This document shows positions 23,891 to 34,600 of a stretch of DNA of 64,000 bases, piece by piece. The translations under genes and the position numbers were made by a program. The stretch is from Lycium barbarum (Eukaryota > Streptophyta > Magnoliopsida > Solanales > Solanaceae), in NCBI RefSeq assembly GCF_019175385.1, contig NC_083337.1, positions 46,166,938-46,230,937 of the forward strand. The letters run 5' to 3'. The notes beneath the pieces were generated by a model. The model saw only the letters and a program-made list of their open reading frames with translations, was not told where the DNA came from and searched no databases. Within the stretch, counting starts at the first letter, position 1, and every line of letters starts with the position of its first letter.

Positions 23891-25099
23891 CTTCAAGAGA
23901 AGTCGCATGAACATTAGCCAATCGATTACTTAAACGTGCTTACTAAAGCTAAAGAAAATTGGGCAGCATTTCCTTTGTTTCTACTACTTTCCCCATATCA
24001 TATTTCAACTCCCAACGTCAATAATAACATCATCAATATTCAATTCCAACAATTTACTCTCATGGTCACCCATAGTCATAATCATACTACAACGTTACAT
24101 TCATTCTCATCTAATGTTTCTCTCATACTCCTAACATCATTCATAACGTGATTACAATCTCAACATATCAAGATTCATGATTCATATTAATCTACTATTC
24201 ACAATTGTCACTAATCTTATCTTTTGTAATCCATTTTCCATTTTCTTCCAAAATCCATGTGTTTCAACCTTTCCATACTTTAAACAACATGGAGAAATCG
24301 TGAAACTCACCTTTGAATGTGTAGGAACGGGTTTTGGTTGGCAATGCTTTACTTGGAGAAAACCCTAACTTCACTCCCAAGAGAATTCTTGACTTGGAGG
24401 AACCCTAGTGAGCTTCTTGCACTTGATTCACTTGAATTCTTGATATTGATCTTTGCTTTCCTTTGAATTCTTGTATATGAAGTGTGTATGGAACCCTCTA
24501 GAAGCTTGGAGAGAAGTGGTGAAGTGAGGAGAATGAATAAAATGAAGTGGGATCACATTTAAATACTTCGAGTAACTCAGCCCGTCGGGACTTATACGGA
24601 CCACTTATACGGTCCGTATAACATTTCACGGGCCGTATAAGTGTCTGTGGTTCACCACCATGGAACACATAATTGCTGTTGGGTTATACGTACCATTATA
24701 TGGTCCATATAACATTCCACGGGCCGTATAACATGGTCTTGTAACTCACAGTTTTTTCGAAGTTGTTCTCGTCGTTTCGTTTGATCTCCAATCCTTATAC
24801 AACCTTCTTAACACTTGTTTAATACTTCATTAATGATCTAAACATCCCTATAACTCGCCCTCAAGGCCTTGCCAAACAATTCTTGACGCAAAAATTTATG
24901 AAACCTTTCCTAAACCTCACTTATACTCCACTTATCCTTAATAATTCTTATCCCATCAACTCATATAACTTCAAGATCTTAACGTACGCATTCTAGGACC
25001 ACTAATTATCCGTCTTATAAACTTAAGAACTTTCTGTTATCCTTAAGCTCGCAGCCGTTCACTCACTACACGATGACATGAATTTTCCAAGGTGTAACA

Positions 25100-26049
25100 G
25101 CATGGTTCCTTGGCTATATATATATATCCTTTCATGAGTTCTATAATGTCCTCCAAATGATTCTATCTCTAAAGCTACTAAAGCTCATGATCTTCGATAC
25201 TTTCACAATTCCATTTCATCCATTATATGATAGTTAATCCTTTAAGGACAGACGTAACAAAAATGATAATGGTAATGATGTTGATGATACTCATGACCGG
25301 GTATATGGTCGGGTATGATATCTATTGCACGCACACCACTGCAGTTGGGTACGGATGACACTGAGCCTTGGTAGGGCCAGGTATGTATAATCACCGATCC
25401 TTGTCATGGTTGGGTATGTGAAACCACCGAACCTCCATGGTCGAGTATGCTATGGATATGAATATGTATATGAATACGGATACAAATATGGATACGGATG
25501 TAGATATATGTATATGTTTATATGTATGTACACAAGCACGCATTAGAAATGGAAGGTCCTTATGAAAGACAAGTAAGTAATTATGATGATGGATCTACTA
25601 TCTCCTGATTCTCCCATCTTATGCTATTTCTCATGCTATCTCTTATGCTCCTATTATGATGGTGATTATGATTTACATACTCAGTACATTATTTGTACTG
25701 ACGTCCTTTTGTTTATGGACGATGCGTCATGCTAGAAGGTGGCCAGGGAGACAGGCTTGATCCATAGCTTTCTTATTCAGGGACTACATAGAGGAGCTCC
25801 ATTTCATCCAGAGCTACAGCTTTTGGTATTATTCTTTTGTGTACATACACGGGCAGGGAAGGGTCCTGTCCCGCCTATATGATGTTACCTACTCTTCTTA
25901 GAGGCTCATAGACAGTTGTATATGGTTAGATGTCTTGAAGCCTTGTCGGCTTATATTTTGTATATCATTTTGATAGCCTCGTCGGCTTATGTACGTTGAT
26001 ATGGGTATAGTTGTTAATGATGTTATGAATGTATTGTTGCCCAATAAGA
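25100..26049 (+). repeat. Right LTR of C, piece 2
   Basis: Continues C after I (first five bases are the GCATG duplication). Corresponds to about 4546-5553 of the left LTR. The hairpin block is present at 25682-25740, but its third stem is lost (GATGCGTCATGCTAGAAGG). It is interrupted at 26049 by B. Confidence 0.92.
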
Positions 26050-26446
26050 TGTCACACCCTAATTTCCCTAGGGTGTGATGGGCACCCAACCCCACGTCCA
26101 GAGCCGAGTGAACCCACAGACTCTTAATACATACATAATCTGTTCGGACACTGAAATCAAATAAAAGTAAAATACATAGTAAGCTTTCAAATCTTTCTTT
26201 TATCTTTCTCGAATCAGGCCTGATTTGTAATCTTATGGAATCCATAACATAATACATAAAGACACATCGGCTGATGAAGCCGCTTACAAAACTGACATCC
26301 TACACTTACGACTCTGTCTGCAAAGTCTCTAGTCTCGAACAAACATCACAGCACATCTACTCTGACTCGGCAACACTCCAGGAACAAATGGAGTGGCCAA
26401 TCCAGCTAAGCATCTTCTAACAGTGTCCTGTACTCATCTGGGTGTA

Positions 26447-26513
26447 CCTGCGTGGCATGAAACGCAGCCCCCGAAGAAAGGGGGTGAGTACGGAAAATAT
26501 ACTGAGCATGTAA
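26447..26513 (-). other. Triple-hairpin block of B 3' LTR
   Basis: Minus strand: a diverged first stem, then CCCCC/GGGGG around TTTCTTC, then CTGCG/CGCAG around TTTCATGCCA. The 5' LTR copy is at 44545-44613. Confidence 0.7.
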
Positions 26514-26645
26514 GGCATGAAATATAGGAAACAGAATCATGACTCAAACAGAGAATTACCAAAATCAAGTATGGCCTTTTAGAACATCAAGGTCCTTGCC
26601 TTTTTTAAAAAAATCATGCACATCCATGTCATATATCATATGTAC

Positions 26646-27025
26646 AAATAACGTGTCCCGGCCCTCTATTGAGGGACTCAGTGGATAAAATCATACATGT
26701 CCATATCATATGTCATATATACGTAACGTGTCCCGGCCCTCAAGTGAGGGACTCGGTGGGTAGAATCATGCATGTCAACATCATATATCATGTATACATA
26801 TAACATGTCCTGGCCCTCTATTGAGGGACTCGGTAGATACATATAACGTGTCCCGTCCCTCTTTTACGGGTCTCGGTGGATAAAATCATCATACGCCATC
26901 CTGGCCAACATCCCCATGTCATCATAACATCATATACATATAACGTGTCCCGGCCCGCAAGTGAGAGGGACTCAGTGAATAATGCAGTGGAATACGCACG
27001 AGAACATGTCCTGGCCCGGGCTCAG
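26646..27025 (-). repeat. Tandem repeat zone in B 3' LTR
   Basis: About six units of roughly 35-80 bp. Each holds ACGTGTCCCGGCCCTC, an A/T centre and GAGGGACTCGGTGG, so most units can fold (CCCTC/GAGGG). The matching zone of the 5' LTR is about 44750-45115, and the left edge of the window (element F) has diverged copies. Confidence 0.88.
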
Positions 27026-27593
27026 TGAAATCCAAACTGAGGCTTGCACGAACAGAATAATGTGAAACCATATGCAAATAAATCAAGACTCGATAGACAA
27101 GTGTACTTACCGACTCCTGAAGGCTCGGAAACAAGTTTCGGGTCAATCCGACTTAGTATGAGAAAGTTATGGACGTTTGAAGTACAGAACCTTCTACGAG
27201 CATTTCAGAAGCCATTTTTGGAAGATCGAAGCAATAATCATATCAAATATATTTCGGATATCGTATAGATCAAATCAAATATAACTTTTGGAATCACATG
27301 TACATATCAAAGTATATCAAAGACTCGATGGAATAGTCGAATGTGTTAGCATTTGAAAAATCAAGACTTTAGTCATATCGATTACCTTTCGAATATCATT
27401 CGGAAACATATCACATAGACCTTCGGACATCATAAATACGTATCAAAATCGTATGAAGTAGCTTACGGAAATCAAGAACGTCAGCCATCCTAGTGGCTCT
27501 AAGAGCAGGAATTTCTTTGAAATCATACATATACGTTCTTTTGCTCGTTACACAAAGATCATGCCAAAAGAAAGAAAGGTAAGCCTTACATAC

Positions 27594-27640
27594 CTGTGCC
27601 ACGCCTTATTAGTTACGCTTATTTATCCAAACTTGCTAGT
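27594..27640 (-). other. Exon-like block in B 3' LTR
   Basis: 47 nt; on the minus strand after TTGAATGTAG and before GTATGTAAGG. The 5' LTR copy 45692-45738 has the same length. Confidence 0.6.
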
Positions 27641-29846
27641 CTACATTCAAGAAAGTTGACATAGTCATTAGATTCATCGACATATACTCGTCTTATTCTT
27701 TCAAATGAATTCATTTATATTCTACCGAAATTTCGGCAGCATTTCCCCTGTAAATACACCATCCCCGAGAATCTAGCTCGGCCAAACCAACAATCAACAA
27801 TCCGAGAATTTAACTCGGCCAAATTATTAACAACATTACCAACAATCATACTTACAACTTCAACAATCAATCCCAAAACATATTCTAATATTAACAACTC
27901 TTGTCACACATTTCAACAACATTACATTTATATCCAATTCCATCACATATAGTCAAGACAACATCAATGCTTACACATTCAAATACTTGCCCAAGACCTT
28001 ACAAACACAATTCAAGAATACTTCAAACAAGTCATACAATATTTAAAACAATCTAGCCAATATGCCATTTCACCCGCAACCTTCCAAATGCAACAAAACC
28101 ATAACAACACACTTCCTTCTTTCAAATTCAATTACAACGACCCGACTTACATTCTTCCAAACACATGTCTCATTTCCAAATTCATGAAGTATATCAATAA
28201 CCCATACATTAACAAATTTATTCTTACGAATATAAGAAATAATACTAATGTCGCACTAACTTCTTCAATAATGCACAAACAAATTTCAAATTCATTTCAA
28301 GCCACCAAACCTTCATTTCACATCATGGAATCCACAACATAACAATCAAACTACTAAATAAAAATTAATTCATCACTTCTATTGTTATATCACGTGTTTT
28401 CACACGTTTGGAAAAATTCGATAAATATTGGATTCTTGAGATATAAGGTTAAATTTGATAGTTTGTTGAACATAAGAGTTATGTATGAAAGAATATTATC
28501 GTGGAAGTGTGGGATAAGGCTAAGGGCAAAACGTGGAATTTCGGAAATTGGTTTCGGGAATTGCAAAAATAAAATTTGTAGCCATTTGGGCTTGCAAAAA
28601 TAAGAAGCACAATGAGGCCCATTTCTTGATATGGCCCAAACCCATGCCTTTAAGATATTTCCCATGTGCTAATTAGTGAATATTAGTCTTTAACTCTTAA
28701 GAAGGTTCAAGAGAAAAATAAGACAAGGAAAGAAAAACAAGAACAAGAGCAACACTAGAGACCATTTCGGGTTTGGTATAGAAAAATTACCCCCTCCAAA
28801 TCTTGCCTCCAAAATTATTTTCTTGTTGGAATCCTACTAATTCTAGGTCCCTTCTCAACTTGGTGTAGTTGGTTTGGAAGAAAGAGGTCTTGTTCCTTCA
28901 AGTTGACCTTATATTCAAGTGAAGAAGATTGAGTAAAAAGGTAAGAATTTATCCCTTATTATTGTGTTATGAAGTCTTGTTTGTGTTGTAGTATGTAGAA
29001 ATGAGTTGATTGTGTGAAGAAATGGAAGTTTGCAAAGTGGGTGTGTGTTATAGCTATATGGCCGTGAGTATGTATATGTTGTATAGCCACAATGTATAGA
29101 ATTCATGTTATATCTTAGTTGTGGTTGTGTGAAATGCATATAGGAATTGAAAGTTGCATGAATTTAGTTGATGTTGATAGAAGGGCATATGGCCGTGTAC
29201 TATGTTGAAGTTGGAATGGAATGGATTAAGTTTGTTTAGTATGTTAGTTGTGTTATTGAGATTCTTGTAATGTAAATGAAGTTAGAATGATAAAAGTTTG
29301 TATCGAAATGAAATATGGAAGCTTATGTCGTTTTAGTACGATTTTATGACATTATGAAAATGAAGTTATTAGGTTGCTAATTATGACAAGTATTGATGAA
29401 CTTGGAAGAAGGAAACATGTTATGAATACGTATGCCAAAGATTAGGAGTTTTGGATAAATTATGACTATGGCGGAAAGTTGTATATTATGTATATCGAGT
29501 GTATAACTTAAGGAAAATGATATGAAATGTCTCTAAATCTATATTGTGATGATCTTGAGTGATAATGGATGTGAAATCAATGATGTTAGTTTGAAAGTTT
29601 GGGTTAGAATGAAGGTTATGTCAACTTGTGAGAAAAATGACTAGTTGAAGGATAATTGTGTTTTTAATGTTCTTTGTTGATGTTGATGTTGTTGTTTGGG
29701 TTGTTGTTGATTGATTTGGCCGAGTTGAATTCTCGGGGGTGCTATATGTATAGGGGAAGTGCTGCCGAAATTTCGGTAGACAAATAAGAGTTGAATTGAA
29801 CTTGTAGCATCTATAACCTACAATTGGTAAATGTGACCATTTGCAG

Positions 29847-29897
29847 ATTTTCGACGAAACGGAGAGTGAGCTTGGATAGGCTTAAAAAGCTCAAAAG
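29847..29897 (+). other. Exon-like block in A left LTR
   Basis: 51 nt between ATTTGCAG and GTATGTAAAG. With the upstream donor at 28941 and the acceptor ATTTGCAG ending at 31662 it predicts a leader with two introns (28941-29846 and 29898-31662), the second removing the primer site. Right LTR copy 38130-38180. Confidence 0.6.
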
Positions 29898-30911
29898 GTA
29901 TGTAAAGCTACCCCGATCCTTCTTTTGGCATGTCTAAGTGTTTTAGGATCGGATTCGGGCCTCAAAAGACCTTCTTGGCCATCGGAATCCGCAAGAGAAA
30001 ATCTCAGTTTTTCCTTCAGTAGAATTGAACCATTTTGATATGCTTTCCTGAAATTATGCAAACTTTCTCTAAACTCCTTGAAAAGCTATAGAATGTCCGT
30101 AGAACCTTTATAGGTGACCCCATAAGCTTAAAGGGCGTAATTTGAGCCCACCGCCTTGCTTGTTCCGAGGTGGGCCCGCTATTCCCGGTTTTGCCCTTAA
30201 TGTACTAAAGTCTCCTTTTCGAACGATTTTTGAAAGAAACGTTTCGACTACCATTTTTATTACCTAACGAATATGGTTTTAAATATTCTATTAAGTCTGA
30301 TAAATTATTTTGACACTCGGAACGACTTCAGGAAGGTTATGCTTCTGTAATTTATTATGATGTCCGAAATGCTTTTATTATGATCCCGTCCGACTTCATT
30401 GGATGTGTTTGTCATTAATATGCCTCATCGAGTCTCTGAAAATATTTATGATATTTTAACTGCATTTAGTTTCTCACTACTCTATTCGTGGATGCCCCAA
30501 TGATTCCCACACTGAGCCCGGGCCAGGATATGTTGTCAAGCGTAATCCCCTGCATTGTTCGCCGTGCCTCGATGTGAGGGGGCAGGTATACGCGTACATG
30601 GGTTTGTGGAGTATGTTGTGCCATGTACGTTTGTTCTGATATTATTTACTATGGCCATCTGATATGACATATTGTGTTATGGGGTTATGCCCCTATTTTG
30701 ATTCTTCTGTGTTGTGGCACCAGCGTCGGGAGGGTGACCACGTTCTGTCTGCCGAGTCCCTTGGCAGGGGCCGGATTTGATATGACATATGTTTCTGTAC
30801 ACACTCCGCATGTTTTGAAAATATATATTTGATACCTTGTATTTTCTGTTTACTTTCTGTACATTATATACCAGTTATGATTTTGTTTCTGCAACTCAGG
30901 CTTTACATATT

Positions 30912-30970
30912 CAGTACATATTTCGTACTGACCCCCTTTCCTCGGGGGCTGCGTTTTCATGCCGCGCAGG
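30912..30970 (+). other. Triple-hairpin block in A left LTR
   Basis: CAGTAC/GTACTG, CCCC/GGGG around TTTCCTC, and CTGCG/CGCAG around a TTCATGC-containing loop, in immediate succession. The right LTR copy is 39195-39253. Confidence 0.75.
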
Positions 30971-31461
30971 TACTGACGACAGGTTTGCCGATCCGTCTGT
31001 ATAGGATATCTTTTCCGCCATTTGGAGCGCTCTTTTATTCAGAGCCATCTTTTGGTACAGTCTGTCACTTCTATATGTGTATATTCTCGTTCATGGGTAC
31101 GGCGGGGCCCTGTCCCGCCATATGATTCTGTTGGTCCATTTAGAGGTCTGTAGACATGTTTGTGGGTTGGGATCTTTCTGTACAGATATGTGTATGTGTT
31201 GTGTTTGGGCGATCCCCTTCGTCGCGGCGGCCGGTCCGCATATATCTAGATGTTGCTTTGTTGGCCCTGTGAGGCCTTTGTTGGTATTTTCTGCGTGCAG
31301 GGTATTTGGGATAGTCCGTAAAACAAAGGAAACTCTGCCGAAATTTTTCTGGAAATTATCTAAATTTAGAATAAAGCCTTGTTGGCTTCTGCCATATACT
31401 AGAATGCGTTTCAGTGCCCAGATCGGGCACTAGTCACGGCCTACGGGGTTGGGTCGTGACA

Positions 31462-31664
31462 AAAGTGGTATCAGAGCGGTTCGTCCTCGGAATGTCTACA
31501 GACCGTGTCTAGTAGAGTCTTGTTTATCGGTGTGTTGTGCACCACACCTATAGACGGGAGGCTACAGGGCATTTAGGATACTACCCTTCTTTCTGTCTTA
31601 GATCGTGCGATAGAACTGTGTTATCAGGATGATTCCTCCCTAACAAATTGTTACATTTGCAGTT
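31462..31664 (+). other. Primer binding site and leader of A
   Basis: TGGTATCAGAGC at 31466-31477 matches the complement of the initiator Met tRNA 3' end. The leader has the stem-loop 31522-31555, whose loop region holds palindrome GTGCAC, and the conserved ATCGTGCGATAGA (about 31602-31614). The last bases before the gag ATG, ACATTTGCAGTT, look like a 3' splice site. Confidence 0.9.
31522..31555 (+). other. Conserved leader stem-loop, A copy
   Basis: GTTTAT pairs with ATAGAC (one wobble) and GGTGTG pairs with CACACC, enclosing TTGTGCAC. The position just after the primer site suits RNA packaging or dimerisation, which is inference. Confidence 0.7.
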
Positions 31665-34600
31665 ATGCCTCCAAAAAAGGCGACAGCGGCCCAAAAGGCC
31701 AAGGCAACGGCTACGGGAGAGACTAGTCGGGCCCAGAGGGTTACCAGGGCCCATGCTCATATTGCTCCTGATGTTTTGCCCCCGGCAGAGGGCTCTTCCA
31801 CACCGCCACATGTAGAGGAGATTGGAGCAGCAGCAGCTGCAGGTCGAGGGGCGGCTCCACCGCCAGTTCCCGATATTCCAGTACCTGAGCCTCCAGCTCC
31901 ACGGCCAGGGACTGAGGATCAGACTATGAGAGAGGCAGTCCAGCTATTGACTAGACTTGTGGCAGGACAGGTTCAGGGGCACGGACTGGGAGGTGACCGG
32001 GCTTACAGGCGTGACAGTTCGAGAGCCCGTGAGTTCTTGACTTGTGGCCCTCCAGAGTTCTTCGGGACAAAGCCCGAGGAGGATCCCGAGGAGTTCATCA
32101 GGAAGATGCGGCGCACCTTACAGTTTATTAATGCTTCCGCGACAGAGTCAGTCACATTGGCTTCTTACCGGTTGTATGATATAGCGGCAAATTGGTACGA
32201 GTCATGGGAGTTATCCAGAGGCGACGACGCTCCCCCAGCTGTTTGGGATGATTTTTCTGAGGCTTTTCTTAGCCACTTTCTGCCTCCGGAGCTACGGCGA
32301 GCCAAGGCTGACAGATTCTTATTGCTGAGACAGAGGGGTCGCAGTGTTCGAGAGTACAGTATGGAGTTCGACTCATTGGCCCGATACGCACCTGCTGTGG
32401 TAGCTACTATGGCTGACAGGATGCACAGGTATATTATGGGGCTGGACCGTTATTTTGTCGACAGCTGTTTAGTATTGGCTGCTCAGCCCGGCATGGATAT
32501 TGCCCGGATTCAGGCCCACGCCCAGGGCATGGAGGACCGGCATAGGGAGCGTCAGCCTGATAGGAGCCAAGATCGGAGACAGCCCAAGAGGGCCAGATCA
32601 TCTGGGTATTCTGGAGATTCTCGGGGCAGGCAGCCTCAGCAGCCGCAGCAGCCTAGCAGACATCTATCCCAGCCGGCTCAGAGCGCACCTCCACAGCCTA
32701 CAGGTCGCAGATTTGATAGCCCAGGTTATTCAGGAGCAGGTCAGAGCTCCAGGGCTTCAGGTTCGCGGACAGACAGGGGTTCTGGTCAGACGAGGCCACC
32801 TAGGCCTCAGTGTTCTTATTGTGGCAGATACCATCCTGGGGAGTGCTACAGAGCCACCGGTGCATGTTTTTCTTGTGGCCGTCAGGGCCATTCTGTGAGA
32901 GATTGCCCGTATAAGGGTAGTTCGGGTGGTGCAGCGCAGCCTACCGGATCAGCCGCCAGGTCTTCATCTTCATCAGTGGCTATGCGCCCTACGAGGCCAG
33001 GTACTTCAGCACCAGCGGGTCGCGGCAGAGGCCGTGGTGGAGCTTCTAGTACTAGCGGTCCTTCGAACCGCATCTATGCTCTGTCCAGCCGCCAGGATCA
33101 GGAGGCATCGCCTAATGTCGTTACAGGTACATTATTGGTTTTCTCTCGGTCTGTGTATGCATTGATTGATCCAGGTTCGACTTTGTCATATATTTCGCCT
33201 CTGGTTGCTTGTAAAATTGGTATAATATCTGAACCTATAGAGCCGTTTGAGGTAGCCACACCGATTGGGGACTTTATTGTAGCAAAACAGGTATATAAAA
33301 ACTGTTCCGTAATTGTATGTGGCCGTGACACTAAGGCAGATCTGGTGGAGTTAGGTATGGTCGAGTTTGATGTTATTATGGGAATGGACTGGCTAGCCTC
33401 CTGTTATGCTAATGTTGACTGCCAAAATAAGGTAGTTCGTTTCCAGTTTCCTGGGGAGCCAGTTATAGAATGGGCCGGTAATACAGCATCGCCGAAAGGT
33501 AAGTTTATTTCATACCTTAAGGCAAAGAAAATGATCAGAAAGGGTTATTTTTATCATCTGGTTAGGGTACAAGACTTGACAGCAGAAACGCCGACTCTTC
33601 AGTCAGTTCCCGTGGTTAATGAATTTCCAGATGTGTTCCCAGAAGAGCTTCCAGGCCTTCCTCCAGAGCGGGAGATAGATTTTACTATTGATTTGCTTCC
33701 AGATACTCAGCCAATATCTATTCCCCCGTACAGAATGGCACCGGCAGAATTGAAAGAACTGAAAGAGCAGTTGAAGGATCTGTTAGAAAAAGGCTTTATT
33801 AGACCCAGTACTTCGCCTTGGGGAGCCCCGGTATTATTTGTGCGTAAGAAAGACGGGTCGTTGCGTATGTGTATTGATTATCGACAGCTGAATAAGGTAA
33901 CCATAAAGAATAAATACCCCCTCCCCAGAATTGAAGATTTGTTTGATCAGTTGCAGGGCGCCAAGTATTTTTCGAAGATAGATCTTCGGTCTGGCTATCA
34001 TCAGGTACGGGTACGGGAGGCCGATATTCCTAAGACAGCATTCCGGACCAGATATGGGCATTATGAATTCAGAGTTATGTCTTTTGGGCTGACTAATGCT
34101 CCTGCGGTATTCATGGATTTAATGAACCGGGTATTCAGGCCATTCTTAGACATGTTCGTAATTGTATTTATCGATGATATCCTGGTTTATTCTCGGTCCG
34201 AGGCAGAGCACGCAGATCATCTGAGAGCGGTATTGGGGGTACTTCGGCATCAGGAATTATATGCAAAATTTTCTAAATGTGAATTCTGGCTGGCTTCAGT
34301 GGCATTTCTGGGGCATATTATTGCAGCTGATGGTGTCCGGGTGGATACACAGAAGATTGAGGCCGTGAAAACTTGGCCCAGACCCACGACGCCCACAGAG
34401 GTACGTAGTTTCCTGGGGTTAGCTGGCTATTACAGAAGATTTGTGGAAAAGTTTGCTTCGATTTCAGCGCCTTTGACAAGGCTAACTCAGAAGGGAGCCA
34501 AGTTCCAGTGGACTGATGCTTGTGAACGAAGCTTCCAGTTGCTGAAAGAGAAGCTGACTACAGCCCCAGTTCTGACTCTTCCAGAGGGACCCGATGGATA

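Larger units (their letters stand above)
22542..25099 (-). mobile_element. Element I: solo LTR in C right LTR
   Basis: 2558 bp from TGTCATGACC to GGTGTAACA, flanked by GCATG (22537-22541 and 25100-25104). No internal domain lies between, so it is a solo LTR left by LTR-LTR recombination. On the minus strand it has palindromes (24592-24735), a TATTTAAAT near 24567 as possible TATA, donor AAAGGTGAG at 24310, exon-like block 23833-23890 and hairpin block 22959-23016. Its ends resemble H. ORFs at 22.5-25.1 kb show no domain. Confidence 0.93.
26050..28382 (-). repeat. 3' LTR of B, piece 1
   Basis: Low-coordinate part of the 3' LTR. It holds the hairpin block 26447-26513, the GTGTCCCGGCC repeat zone about 26646-27025 and exon-like block 27594-27640. 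It stops at the A insertion, and the uninterrupted 5' LTR shows the same sequence unbroken across the site near 46475. The ORF at 28088-28342 is conserved with 46186-46455 but only because the LTRs are copies. Confidence 0.94.
28383..31461 (+). repeat. Left LTR of A
   Basis: TGTTATATC...GGGTCGTGACA, 3079 bp. Contains donor AAAAAGGTAAG at 28941, exon-like block 29847-29897 and hairpin block 30912-30970. I saw no TATACGG palindromes. The differences from the right LTR that I counted are near 28392, 30180, 30256, 30646 and 31003. Confidence 0.97.

Noticed and set aside
22542..25099. I as a full element
   Set aside because: No primer site, PPT or internal domain; matching TSD directly at both LTR ends.
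30829..31433. 98- and 118-aa ORFs repeated at 39112-39716
   Set aside because: Identical because they are in the two LTRs of A; not a gene family.
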